Shown: piece by piece, positions 41,998-51,091 of the stretch
How the letters are laid out: each line of letters starts with the position of its first letter
Position numbering within the stretch: the stretch's first letter is position 1
Assembly (NCBI RefSeq): GCF_008271465.1
Contig: NZ_VMDU01000010.1
Coordinates: forward strand, 1-64,000
DNA from: Tabrizicola flagellatus
GTDB taxonomy: Bacteria; Pseudomonadota; Alphaproteobacteria; Rhodobacterales; Rhodobacteraceae
DNA length: 64,000 nucleotides
Direction: 5' to 3'
Made by a program: the position numbers and the translations under genes
Notes under the pieces: model-generated
Databases searched by the model: none
Seen by the model: the letters and a program-made list of their open reading frames with translations, nothing else
Told to the model about the DNA's origin: nothing

Positions 41998-43758
41998 TTA
42001 GTCCCAGCAGGAGACCAGCGCCGTGATCCCGGTGGCGGTCTCGGACAGGGCTGAAGGCGAAAGCGGCGCGGTCGAGGAGGTGGCCGCCGGCGTGATCCCG
42101 GTCGGGCCCAGAAGCCGGGTAATCTCGGCGGCCGATAGAGCGAAGGCTACCCCCGCAGGCATCAGTTTGCCGTCCCGGGGCTGCGGCGGCAGCAACATGC
42201 CCAGGACGCTGCCGGACGTGTCAAGAACCGCGCCTCCGGCATCGCCGGGCAGGGATTGCAACGCCAGGCGGGAAAGCGCGGTCTCACCGTTCAGTCCGGT
42301 TGCATCCTCGAAGGTGCCGAAGGTGATGACCGGGGCGGGCAGGCGGTCCTCGTAGGAATAGCCGGGCACCGCGATCTCGGACCCGGGCCTGGTCGAGGCG
42401 GTTGCGAAGCCCGCGACGGCGCGTGGCGACAGTGCGGCGTTGGGAGTCAGGACCGCCAGGCCGGTGGTTGCGTCCGCAAGCCTGACGGTCGCCTCGGTCG
42501 TGCGGTCGATGGTGACGCGGGTGCAGCCCTCGACCGCCTCGGTCGTGGTGACGACCGCGCCGTCCGGGGTGACGAAGAAGCCGGTTCGGCTGAGCCGCGG
42601 TTTCCGGACTTCGAGCCCCGCGAGGAGCCCGGCGCGGGTCTCGGCGCCCATCGGCGCCATGCCGGGATCAAGCACCGAAGCGCCATCGGGCGAGAAGCTG
42701 TCCTCGATCGCCTTGACGATCCGGGCGTCGCGGGCCGCATTGCCGGGGGTGGAGATCAGCATCCAGCCCTTGATCCGCCCGCCCTTCAGCTGTGCCGAGA
42801 TCGTGGTGTCCACCTTGGCCGAGGTGCCGCGGATGCGGAAGCCGCGTTCGTTGCGCTCGCGCGGGCCGTCGAGCGGCACCTGCTCCAGCGTCTGGAGCAC
42901 ATCGTAAAGCCCGTACAGCGCGGCCTGGTCGCCCGGCTGCGAGATCAGCACGATCTTCGGGGCATCCGGGGTTTTCCCGCGGTAGTGAACGAAGGGCGGC
43001 TCGTAATGGTCGAATTCGACCAGGCCCAACGGCAGCGTGACGGTGATGCCGGATTCGGCCTCGACCACCTCGGTGAAGCCGAAGGCCGCGCGTTCGGCGG
43101 ACCAGGCGTCCAGGAGTGCCCGGCGCTGGCGGGTGGTCAGGATGCCGGTGGGCTCCAGCCCCTGCGCCTCTTGCCAGGCGGCCATCGAGTTGCGGGTGCC
43201 GGGACCGAAGGCGCCGTCGATGGCGCTGGTGTAGAAGCCGAACCATTGCAGCGCGGATTGGAGCTCGCGCCGTTCCTCGGGTGTCAGCAGCGCCTCGCTG
43301 TCGCGGGCCTCCTGGCGGGTCTCGTCGGGCAGGGAGACGGGGTCCGGTGCGGGGGCGGGCTCGGCAGGTGATGCTGCCGGCTCGGAAGCGGTCAGTGCTT
43401 CGGGGATCGCGAGGGCCGCCCCGTCCTCGGGGTAGAACCGGTCGCCATAGCGGGCGCCATCGGCAACGAAACTGTCGGACGGGATGCGGCGGTCGCGCTT
43501 GAGAAGTCCCAGACGGATCGGCGCCTCGTCCTCGGGGTAGGGGCCGAGTGCGATGCCATACCAGCCCGACCCGAGGGCAAAGCCGACGGTTTCAGGGAAT
43601 TCGGACGCATAGGCGCGTGCGCGGTCGAGCGCCGTGGCAAGGTCGGGATGCGCCTCGACCTGGACCCAGACCCGGCCCTCCTGCGCGTCTGCGTGCCGGG
43701 CGGGCGCAAGGCTCAGCGCGGCGAGGAGAAGGGCAACAAACGCAAAAGGTCTGAACAT
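41998..43758 (-). CDS. SPOR/peptidoglycan-binding protein with an inactive trypsin-like domain
   Basis: 586 residues: signal peptide ([20 protein letters not shown]), a SPOR-like repeat (about 28-75, [19 protein letters not shown]), a linker rich in Ala/Pro/Glu, a PG_binding_1 domain (about 160-215, [20 protein letters not shown] then [14 protein letters not shown]), a middle domain, and a C-terminal trypsin-like domain (about 385-550). All three catalytic positions look replaced: [10 protein letters not shown] has Glu407 where His stands in NAHVVEGC, TTGLAVL has Gly433 for Asp, and GDAGGAVLD has Ala507 for Ser. So a periplasmic, wall-associated pseudo-protease. ATG 43758 gives the signal peptide; a start 45 bp earlier does not. 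Confidence 0.85.
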   Translation of the reverse strand: MFRPFAFVALLLAALSLAPARHADAQEGRVWVQVEAHPDLATALDRARAYASEFPETVGFALGSGWYGIALGPYPEDEAPIRLGLLKRDRRIPSDSFVADGARYGDRFYPEDGAALAIPEALTASEPAASPAEPAPAPDPVSLPDETRQEARDSEALLTPEERRELQSALQWFGFYTSAIDGAFGPGTRNSMAAWQEAQGLEPTGILTTRQRRALLDAWSAERAAFGFTEVVEAESGITVTLPLGLVEFDHYEPPFVHYRGKTPDAPKIVLISQPGDQAALYGLYDVLQTLEQVPLDGPRERNERGFRIRGTSAKVDTTISAQLKGGRIKGWMLISTPGNAARDARIVKAIEDSFSPDGASVLDPGMAPMGAETRAGLLAGLEVRKPRLSRTGFFVTPDGAVVTTTEAVEGCTRVTIDRTTEATVRLADATTGLAVLTPNAALSPRAVAGFATASTRPGSEIAVPGYSYEDRLPAPVITFGTFEDATGLNGETALSRLALQSLPGDAGGAVLDTSGSVLGMLLPPQPRDGKLMPAGVAFALSAAEITRLLGPTGITPAATSSTAPLSPSALSETATGITALVSCWD

Positions 43759-43932
43759 GAACGGGTCCCGAAGCCGGTAGAGGATCGCGCCGACATTAGC
43801 CATGGAGCGCGCCGCGGCAAGGGCGAACCGGCGCGGATCAGGTCACGATTGCGCAGGTTCTTTCCGGAATTGACCCTATCCTGCCCGCCGGATAGGGAAG
43901 GCGCGAGTTTCGCCGCTGTCCCGGGGTCCCCG

Positions 43933-44862
43933 ATGTCCGACGCCACCTCGACCACGCCCAGAAGTTTCCAGGAGATCATCCTGCGGCTCCAGAGCTACTG
44001 GGCCGGACAGGGCTGCGCCGTGCTGCAACCCTATGACATGGAGGTCGGCGCGGGCACCTTCCACCCGGCGACCACGCTGCGCAGCCTTGGCACGAAGCCC
44101 TGGGCCGCGGCCTATGTCCAGCCCTCGCGCCGGCCGACGGACGGGCGCTATGGCGAGAACCCGAACCGGCTGCAGCACTATTACCAGTATCAGGTCATCA
44201 TCAAGCCGAGCCCGGGGAACCTGCAGGAGCTTTACCTCGGCAGCCTTGCCGCCATCGGCATCGACCTGGCCCTGCACGACATCCGCTTTGTCGAGGACGA
44301 CTGGGAAAGCCCGACGCTGGGCGCCTGGGGCCTGGGCTGGGAGGTCTGGTGCGACGGGATGGAGGTCAGCCAGTTCACCTATTTCCAGCAGGTCGGCGGG
44401 CATGACTGCAAGCCGGTGTCGGGCGAACTGACCTACGGGCTGGAACGGCTGGCGATGTATGTCATGGGCATCGACCATGTGATGGACATGCCGTTCAACG
44501 ACCCGGACGCGCCGATCCCGCTGACCTACGGCGACATCTTCCGCCAGACGGAAGAGGAATACAGCCGCCACAACTTCGACGGTGCCACGACCGAGATGCT
44601 GTTGCGGCATTTCGAGGATGCCGAAGCCGAATGCGAACGTCTGCTCGCTTTCCCCGCCGAGGACCCGAAATCGGGCAAGCGCATCGTCATGGCCCATCCC
44701 GCCTATGACCAGACGATCAAGGCGAGCCACCTGTTCAACCTTCTGGACGCGCGGGGCGTGATCAGCGTGACCGAACGGCAGGCCTATATCGGCCGGGTGC
44801 GGGCCTTGGCGAAGAAATGCGCCGATGCCTTCCGGCAGACCGAGGCGGGGGCGGATCAGTGA
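43933..44862 (+). CDS. glyQ: Glycine-tRNA ligase alpha subunit
   Basis: 309 residues. [20 protein letters not shown] and [20 protein letters not shown] are the strongly conserved N-terminal motifs; [20 protein letters not shown] and [19 protein letters not shown] complete the catalytic core of the class II alpha-2 beta-2 enzyme. ATG 43933 is the natural start. Ends in GTGA overlapping the next gene. Confidence 0.98.
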   Translation: MSDATSTTPRSFQEIILRLQSYWAGQGCAVLQPYDMEVGAGTFHPATTLRSLGTKPWAAAYVQPSRRPTDGRYGENPNRLQHYYQYQVIIKPSPGNLQELYLGSLAAIGIDLALHDIRFVEDDWESPTLGAWGLGWEVWCDGMEVSQFTYFQQVGGHDCKPVSGELTYGLERLAMYVMGIDHVMDMPFNDPDAPIPLTYGDIFRQTEEEYSRHNFDGATTEMLLRHFEDAEAECERLLAFPAEDPKSGKRIVMAHPAYDQTIKASHLFNLLDARGVISVTERQAYIGRVRALAKKCADAFRQTEAGADQ

Positions 44863-45335
44863 ATGCGGGCAAGATCATCGTGGGGGCCATCGTGATCGTC
44901 GCCCTGATCGCCGGCGGGTTCCTGTGGTACACCGCCGAACGCGCCTATTACGAGCCCGTGGCCTTCCAGCCCGGTGCCGAGATCCGGCTGGTTCCCGTCG
45001 CCGGCGGCCCGCCCGAGGCGATCGTGGTCAACGGGATCGAGGGGATCGACGCGGCCTCCTCGCCGATCAAGTTCCGCGCCTGTTTCACCACGCCGCTGAG
45101 CCTGGCCATGCTGAGCGAGACCTACCGGATCTACGAGGGCGCCGAGCCCTTGGTCGCGCCGTCGAACTTCCCGTGTTTCGATGCCGCCGCCATCGGCCGG
45201 GCGCTGGAGACCGGCGAGGCGCTGGCCTTCCTCTCCGAACCCGAGATCCACCCCGGCGTGGACCGCGTCGTCGCGGTCTTTCCCGATGGCCGCGCCTATG
45301 CCTGGCAGCAGACCAACGCCTCTCTGAAGGACTGA
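44859..45335 (+). CDS. Small membrane-anchored protein between glyQ and glyS (DUF6446-like)
   Basis: 158 residues with one N-terminal transmembrane helix ([20 protein letters not shown], about 5-24), followed by [15 protein letters not shown] and a globular part with two Cys ([14 protein letters not shown] and [12 protein letters not shown]), probably periplasmic. GTG 44859 overlaps the glyQ stop and glyS begins 2 bp after its TGA, so it is embedded in the synthetase operon. From memory this resembles DUF6446, found at the same place in Rhodobacterales. Function unknown. Confidence 0.8.
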   Translation: MNAGKIIVGAIVIVALIAGGFLWYTAERAYYEPVAFQPGAEIRLVPVAGGPPEAIVVNGIEGIDAASSPIKFRACFTTPLSLAMLSETYRIYEGAEPLVAPSNFPCFDAAAIGRALETGEALAFLSEPEIHPGVDRVVAVFPDGRAYAWQQTNASLKD

Positions 45336-45337
45336 CC

Positions 45338-47422
45338 ATGCCCGACCTGCTGATCGAGCTTTTCTCCGAGGAAATCCCGGCGCGGATGCAGGGCAGGGCC
45401 CGCGACGACCTGCGCAAGCTGGTCACCGACGGGCTGGTCGAGGCCGGGCTGACCTATGCCTCTGCCGGAGCCTTCTCCACCCCGCGCCGGCTGGTCCTGT
45501 CGGTCGAAGGGCTGACGACCGAAAGCCGCCCGGTGCGGGAAGAGCGCAAGGGTCCGGCCACAAGCGCGCCGCAGCAGGCGATCGAGGGCTTCCTGCGGTC
45601 CACCGGCCTGACGCTGGACCAGCTGGAACGGCGGGCGGACAGGAAGGGCGAGACCTTCTATGCCGTGATCGAGAAGCCCGGCCGCAAGGCGCCCGAGATC
45701 GTGGCCGAGGTTCTGGACGCCGCTATCCGCAATTTTCCCTGGCCGAAGTCGATGCGCTGGGGCTCGGGGTCCTTGCGGTGGGTGCGGCCGTTGCAGTCGA
45801 TCCTGTGCATCCTGTCGGACGAGGGCGGGGCGCATGTCGTGCCGATGGAAGTTGATGGCATCAAGGCCGGCAACACGACCGAGGGCCACCGCTTCATGGG
45901 CAACGGGCGTTTCGTGGTCACGGGCTTCGACGACTATGTGGTCAAGCTGAAGCGCGCGAAGGTGGTGCTGGACAGCGCCGAGCGCGAGGCGGCGATCTGG
46001 CAGGGCGCGCAGAACCTGGCCTTCGCCGCCGGAATGGAGGTCGTGCCCGACCCCGGCCTCCTGGCCGAGGTTGCCGGGCTTGTCGAATGGCCGGTGCCGC
46101 TGATGGGGCGGATCGCGGACGATTTCCTGTCGCTGCCGCCCGAGGTGTTGCAGACCTCGATGAAGGAGCACCAGAAGTTCTTCTCGGTGCGGAACCCCAA
46201 GACCGGGCGGATCGAGGGCTTCGTGACGGTGGCCAACATCGAGGCCCCGGACGGCGGCGCGGTGATCCTGAAGGGGAACCAGAAGGTGCTGGCCGCCCGC
46301 CTGTCGGACGCGAAGTTCTTCTGGGAGAACGACCTGCGGGTGGCGAAGGCCGGGATGGGCGAGTGGGCCGAGGGGCTGAAGGCCGTGACCTTCCACGCGA
46401 AACTCGGGTCTCAGGCCGAGCGGGTGGAGCGGATCGCCGCTTTGGCTCGGGAGATTGCGCCCCTGGTCGGGGCCGATCCCGACGACGCCGAGAAGGCTGC
46501 GCGGATCGCCAAGCTGGACCTGCGGTCGGCGATGGTGGGCGAGTTCCCCGAGTTGCAGGGCGTGATGGGCCGATACTATGCGCTGGCGGCGGGGGAGAAG
46601 CCAGCGGTCGCCGACGCCGCGCGGGATCACTGGCGGCCGAAGGGGGAGGGTGACTCGGTGCCGTCCGAGCCGGTCTCGGTCGCCGTGGCGCTGGCCGACA
46701 AGATCGACACGCTGACCGGGTTCTGGGCCATCGACGAAAAGCCGACGGGGTCGAAGGATCCCTTCGCGCTACGCCGGGCGGCGTTGGGGGTGATCCGGCT
46801 GGTGCTGGGGAATGGGGTGCGGGCCTCGCTGGCAGAGATCGTGGCCTGGGGCATCGCCCGGCACGCGGCGGCCGGTCCGCATGGGATGTCGGCCGCGCTC
46901 GACCTCCTGGCTTTCTTCCATGATCGCCTCAAGGTGTATCTCAGGGATCAGGGAATCCGCCACGATGTCATCGACGCATGCCTCGCCATGCCGGGCAGCG
47001 ATGATCTGCTGCTGCTGGTCAGGCGCGCGACGGCCTTGAGCGCGACTCTAAAGACCGAGGACGGGTCGAACCTGTTGCAGGGCTTCAAGCGGGCGAACAA
47101 CATCCTGGCTCAGGCGGAAGCGAAGGACGGGGTCGAATACTCTTTCGGCGCGGATGTGAAGTTTGCCGAGACCGAGGAGGAGCGGGCGCTCTTTGCGGCG
47201 CTCGACACCGCCGAGGCGGCGATCGCCCCGGCCATGGCGCAGGAGGATTTCGCCGCCGCCATGGCCGCGATGGCTGCCCTCCGCGGGCCGATCGACGCCT
47301 TCTTCACCGCCGTGCAGGTGAACAGCGACAATCCGGTGGTGCGGCGCAACCGGCTGAACCTTCTGCACCGCATCCGGGCGGTCTGTTCCGGCGTCGCCGA
47401 CCTGAGCCGCATCGAGGGCTGA
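45338..47422 (+). CDS. glyS: Glycine-tRNA ligase beta subunit
   Basis: 694 residues. MPDLLIELFSEEIPARMQ is the conserved start; FPWPKSMRWGSGSLRWVRPL, ALADKIDTLTGFWAIDEKPTG (metal-binding HD-like region) and DPFALRRAALGVIRL follow, with an anticodon-binding helical domain at the C terminus. Works with GlyQ to charge tRNA-Gly. Followed by a block of GC-rich palindromes. Confidence 0.98.
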   Translation: MPDLLIELFSEEIPARMQGRARDDLRKLVTDGLVEAGLTYASAGAFSTPRRLVLSVEGLTTESRPVREERKGPATSAPQQAIEGFLRSTGLTLDQLERRADRKGETFYAVIEKPGRKAPEIVAEVLDAAIRNFPWPKSMRWGSGSLRWVRPLQSILCILSDEGGAHVVPMEVDGIKAGNTTEGHRFMGNGRFVVTGFDDYVVKLKRAKVVLDSAEREAAIWQGAQNLAFAAGMEVVPDPGLLAEVAGLVEWPVPLMGRIADDFLSLPPEVLQTSMKEHQKFFSVRNPKTGRIEGFVTVANIEAPDGGAVILKGNQKVLAARLSDAKFFWENDLRVAKAGMGEWAEGLKAVTFHAKLGSQAERVERIAALAREIAPLVGADPDDAEKAARIAKLDLRSAMVGEFPELQGVMGRYYALAAGEKPAVADAARDHWRPKGEGDSVPSEPVSVAVALADKIDTLTGFWAIDEKPTGSKDPFALRRAALGVIRLVLGNGVRASLAEIVAWGIARHAAAGPHGMSAALDLLAFFHDRLKVYLRDQGIRHDVIDACLAMPGSDDLLLLVRRATALSATLKTEDGSNLLQGFKRANNILAQAEAKDGVEYSFGADVKFAETEEERALFAALDTAEAAIAPAMAQEDFAAAMAAMAALRGPIDAFFTAVQVNSDNPVVRRNRLNLLHRIRAVCSGVADLSRIEG

Positions 47423-47454
47423 TCTTCCGCGAAGACGCCGCAGGCAGGGGCTCT

Positions 47455-47549
47455 TCCCTCCCCCCTTCGTGGGGGAGGGAGAGGGTGGGGGGCCTGTCGC
47501 GACGCCCCCCACCCCCATCCCCTCCCCACGAGGGGGAGGGGAGGCGCTT
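47455..47549. repeat. Nested GC-rich palindromes after glyS
   Basis: Three complementary blocks: CTCCCCCC-TTCGT-GGGGGAG, then GGTGGGGGG...CCCCCCACC around a CTGTCGCGACG centre, then CCCCTCCCC-ACGA-GGGGGAGGGG. Left and right blocks are also complementary to each other. A dispersed repeat of this C-run/G-run type is common between genes in alphaproteobacteria; it may act as the glyS terminator. Confidence 0.75.
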
Positions 47550-47598
47550 GGGTCCTCCGGTTCGCGCATCGCCCAAGGATTCGTCACACGGCTGACAT

Positions 47599-47614
47599 GT
47601 CACGCTTGCGTGAC
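47599..47614. promoter_or_regulatory. Perfect palindrome upstream of the PPDK-like gene
   Basis: GTCACGC-TT-GCGTGAC, 7-bp arms, 42 bp before the ATG. No T-run. Position and symmetry suit an operator; it shares the GTCACG/CGTGAC core of the palindrome at 6481-6501. Confidence 0.4.
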
Positions 47615-47656
47615 GGTCCTTTCGGCGTATGCTGCGCCTGAACATCGGGTGCCGCA

Positions 47657-50203
47657 GTGCAGAAACACGATCCCATCGCCGAATTCGCCCGGATCACGCC
47701 CTCGGCGCAGATCGCGACGGCGACGCATGGCTGGCGGGCGAAATGCCTGCAGCGGCTGGTGCGGCTGGACCTGCCGGTGCCGAAGTCGGTGGCGCTGCCG
47801 GCCTCGACCGTGCGAGCCATCGCGGCCGGTCACGGGGTGGATGTGCAGGGGATCCTCGACCATTTCGGTGACGGGCCGCTGATCAGCGTCCGCCCCAGCC
47901 CCGCCAACCCCGACTGGGGCGGGCCGGCGACGATCCTGAACATCGGGCTGAACGCCAAGCGCCATGCCCGGCTGGCCGAGACGCATGGCGAGACGGCGGC
48001 GGATGCGCTGTATCTGCGCTTCGTCCAGGCCTACGCGATCCACGTCGCACGGCTGGACCCCGACGTGTTCGACGGGCTGAAGCCGGGGCCGGGGGCGTTG
48101 AAGGAGGCCCTGCGCGACTACGAGGTCGAGACCGACGAACCCTTCCCGCAGGATCCCGCGCGCCAGCTGGCCGAGGTCTTGCGGTCGATGGCGCGTGCCT
48201 GGGAAGGCACCTCGGCCCGCCTGTTGCGCCAGGCCAAGGGCGCGCCCGAGGATGCGGCGCTGGGCCTGGTCGTGCAGGAGATGGCGCAGGGAATCGGGCA
48301 GGGGATCAGCGGGTCGGGCGTGATCCAGTTCGTCGATCCGGTCACCGGTCTGGCGCAGATCACCGGGCGCTACCTGGGGCAAAGCCAGGGCCGCGACGCG
48401 CTGAAGACGACCGAGGCGCTGTATCTGACCCGCGACCCGCGCGGGCCCTCGCTGGAGGACGTGGCGCCCGAGATCTTCGCCACGCTGGTCGAATACGGTG
48501 CCACCTGCCGCACCCGCCTGCGCGAGGAGATGCAGATCGAGTTCACCATCGAGGACGGCCGGCTTGCGGTGCTCGACGCGGTGAAGGTGCAGAGGTCGGC
48601 CCGGGCGGGCCTGCGGATCGCCGTGGCGCTGGCCGAGGACGGGATCATCCCGAAGGAAGAGGCCGTCCTGCGGGTCGAGCCCCGCGCCTTGTCCGAGCTT
48701 CTCCACCACCAGGTCGATCCGCGCGGGGAACGCGACGTGATCGCGCGGGGCATCGCGGCCTCGCCCGGCGCGGCGACGGGGGTTCTGGTCTTTTCCTCGA
48801 GCGCGGCGCAGGCAGCGGCGGCGCGGGGCGAGGCCTGCATCCTCGTCCGCCGCGAGACCGCGCCCGAGGACATCCGCGGCATGCATTCGGCGGTGGCGGT
48901 GCTGACGGAACGCGGCGGCATGACCAGCCATGCGGCGGTGATCGCGCGCGGGCTGGGGCTGCCCTGCGTGGTGGGGGCCTCGGACCTGCGGCTGGATGTC
49001 CGCGACCGCAAGATGGTCGCGGCGGATGGGCGGGTCTTCCGCGAGGGCGACTTGGTGACCCTGGACGGCTCCAAGGGCGAGGCGCTGGCCGGCGCGGCCG
49101 AGATGCTGCCCCCGGCGCTGGACGACAGTTTCCGCCGGCTGCTCTCCTGGGCCGACGAGGTGCGCGACATCGGGGTGCGCGCCAATGCCGACACGCCCTC
49201 GGACGCCGAGACCGCTCGCAAGTTCGAGGCCGAGGGCATCGGCCTGTGCCGCACGGAACACATGTTCTTCGACGAGGACCGTCTGGTCGTCATGCGCGAG
49301 ATGATCTTCGCCGATGCGCCGGGCGACCGGGCGGCGGCGCTGGCGCGGCTTTTGCCGATGCAGCGGGCGGATTTCGTGCAGCTATTTGAAATCATGCAGG
49401 GATTGCCGGTCTGCATCCGTCTGTTCGACCCGCCGCTGCACGAATTCCTGCCCCAGACGCGCGAGGGCCTGCGCGAGCTGGCCGAGGCGCTGGACCGCCC
49501 GCTGTCCGAAGTCACCCGCCGGGCCGAGGCGCTGACCGAAGTGAACCCCATGCTGGGGATGCGCGGGGTGCGGCTGGGGGTGGTTCTGCCGGAAATCTAC
49601 GACATGCAGGCGCAGGCGATCTTCGAGGCGACGCTGGAATCGGCCCGCCGCGGCGCCCCGGTCGTGCCCGAGATCATGATTCCGCTGGTCAGCGCCCGCC
49701 GCGAGGTGGAGCTGATCAAGACCCGGATCGACGCCGTCGCCGCCATGGTGCGCACCAGGGCTGGAGCCGGTTTCGACTTCAAGCTGGGTGTCATGGTCGA
49801 AACCCCGCGCGCGGCGCTGCGAGCGGGCGACATCGCCCAGCATGCGGCCTTCCTCTCCTTCGGCACCAACGACCTGACGCAGATGACCTATGGCCTGAGC
49901 CGCGACGACGCGGGGCGGTTCATGAACACCTATGTCCGGCAGGGCGTCTTCCCCGAGGATCCCTTCCACATCCTCGACGTGGACGGGGTGGGAGAGCTGT
50001 TGCACATCGGGGCCGAGCGGGGCCGCAAGACACGGAAAGATCTGACACTTTCGATCTGCGGCGAACACGGCGGCAACCCGGAATCCATCGATTTCTGCCG
50101 CCGCGCCGGGTTCGACTATGTCTCCTGCTCGCCCTACCGGGTGCCCATGGCCCGGCTGGCCGCGGCGCACCTTGCGCTGGCAGATCGAAAGAAAACCGTT
50201 TAA
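47657..50203 (+). CDS. PPDK-like PEP-binding protein with degenerate ATP-binding half
   Basis: 848 residues aligned with pyruvate phosphate dikinase. The swivelling phosphohistidine domain is intact (His425 in ERGGMTSHAAVIARGLG) and so is the PEP/pyruvate barrel: GIGLCRTEHMFF, RLFDPPLHEFLP, NPMLGMRGVRLG, MVETPRAAL, FGTNDLTQMTYG and the acid-base Cys801 in SICGEHGGNPES. The N-terminal ATP-grasp half is eroded: the GGKGANL loop is missing, SVRSGA is SVRPSPA, and GEYL.NAQGEDVV reads GRYLGQSQGRDAL. So PEP binding looks possible, ATP/Pi chemistry doubtful. Annotating it ppdK without comment would mislead. Confidence 0.85.
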   Translation: MQKHDPIAEFARITPSAQIATATHGWRAKCLQRLVRLDLPVPKSVALPASTVRAIAAGHGVDVQGILDHFGDGPLISVRPSPANPDWGGPATILNIGLNAKRHARLAETHGETAADALYLRFVQAYAIHVARLDPDVFDGLKPGPGALKEALRDYEVETDEPFPQDPARQLAEVLRSMARAWEGTSARLLRQAKGAPEDAALGLVVQEMAQGIGQGISGSGVIQFVDPVTGLAQITGRYLGQSQGRDALKTTEALYLTRDPRGPSLEDVAPEIFATLVEYGATCRTRLREEMQIEFTIEDGRLAVLDAVKVQRSARAGLRIAVALAEDGIIPKEEAVLRVEPRALSELLHHQVDPRGERDVIARGIAASPGAATGVLVFSSSAAQAAAARGEACILVRRETAPEDIRGMHSAVAVLTERGGMTSHAAVIARGLGLPCVVGASDLRLDVRDRKMVAADGRVFREGDLVTLDGSKGEALAGAAEMLPPALDDSFRRLLSWADEVRDIGVRANADTPSDAETARKFEAEGIGLCRTEHMFFDEDRLVVMREMIFADAPGDRAAALARLLPMQRADFVQLFEIMQGLPVCIRLFDPPLHEFLPQTREGLRELAEALDRPLSEVTRRAEALTEVNPMLGMRGVRLGVVLPEIYDMQAQAIFEATLESARRGAPVVPEIMIPLVSARREVELIKTRIDAVAAMVRTRAGAGFDFKLGVMVETPRAALRAGDIAQHAAFLSFGTNDLTQMTYGLSRDDAGRFMNTYVRQGVFPEDPFHILDVDGVGELLHIGAERGRKTRKDLTLSICGEHGGNPESIDFCRRAGFDYVSCSPYRVPMARLAAAHLALADRKKTV

Positions 50204-50381
50204 GAACAATTAATTGTAGCGAATTCTTAAGTATTTTCGGCGGTATTTCGCTCATGCAGCATGGATTTTCGTTGTAATTCTGCAACAGTGGTGGACCCGC
50301 CCCGCCGCCTCGCCTAACTGCCCCGCTGCTTGGCCCAAGGCGGGGGAACTTCCGCCGGGAAACCAAAGACGGAAGAGCAGA
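50204..50381. promoter_or_regulatory. AT-rich promoter region ahead of the cell-wall hydrolase gene
   Basis: The first ~90 bp are markedly AT-rich (for instance GAACAATTAATTGTAGCG, containing the palindrome CAATTAATTG) against a GC-rich background, as expected of a strong promoter or protein-binding region. No exact -35/-10 pair can be fixed by eye. Confidence 0.4.
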
Positions 50382-51005
50382 ATGATACGCAACCTAGCGA
50401 CGCTGGCGCTGGCCCTGGGCCTGGCGATCGGCCCGGCAATGGCGGAGACCGGCTGGAAGGCCAGCATGTTCGGATTGACGCCCATTCCGGCCTCTTACGG
50501 CACCGAGCTGAAGCGGCTTCCCGCCCCCGATCTTTCGGCCACGCTGCCCGCCGATGCCCTGACCGGGGGCATCACCGAGGACTGGCTGATGGCCCAGCCC
50601 GCGCCTTCGGGCGATGCCGAGTGGCAATGCCTGACCGAGGCGCTGTACTTCGAGGCGCGCGGCGAAAGCCTGGAAGGCCAGATCGCCGTGGCCGAGGTGA
50701 TCCTGAACCGGAAGGACAGCCCGCTTTACCCGCGCACGGTCTGCGGCGTGGTCAAGCAGCGCGTGGGCAACGACTGCCAGTTCTCCTATGTCTGCAACGG
50801 CCGCACGAAGATGCGCGAGCGCGAGGCGGCGGACCTTGCCGGCCGGATCGCCCGCGCCATGCTGGACGGGGCGCCGCGCCGGCTGACCGAAGGGGCGACC
50901 CATTTCCATACAAGGGGCGTGAGGCCCGGCTGGTCCAAGCGCTTTCCCCGCACCGCCTCGATCGGGGCGCATGTGTTCTACCGCCAGCCCGGCTCGCGCG
51001 GGTGA
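50382..51005 (+). CDS. SleB/CwlJ-type cell wall hydrolase
   Basis: 207 residues: signal peptide (ends GPAMAE near 21), a ~60-residue linker, and a Hydrolase_2 domain (about 80-200). CLTEALYFEARGESLEGQIAVAEVILNR contains the catalytic Glu of these lysozyme-like amidase/transglycosylase domains (quoted as two adjoining strands), and YPRTVCGVVKQ, CQFSYVCNG follow with conserved Cys. It would trim peptidoglycan in the periplasm. Stands alone between the PPDK-like gene and folB. Confidence 0.9.
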   Translation: MIRNLATLALALGLAIGPAMAETGWKASMFGLTPIPASYGTELKRLPAPDLSATLPADALTGGITEDWLMAQPAPSGDAEWQCLTEALYFEARGESLEGQIAVAEVILNRKDSPLYPRTVCGVVKQRVGNDCQFSYVCNGRTKMREREAADLAGRIARAMLDGAPRRLTEGATHFHTRGVRPGWSKRFPRTASIGAHVFYRQPGSRG

Positions 51006-51091
51006 TGTCGCCAATCGCGGCTTCCCCGACGCCTTCCCGCTTGGCCCGCGCGCCGCGCGTGGTATGAGGGGCCGAACGGCGGAGGACCCCG

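Noticed and set aside
47455-47549. CRISPR-like repeat array
   Set aside because: The repeated blocks are complementary palindromes without unique spacers or regular period; it is a hairpin element.
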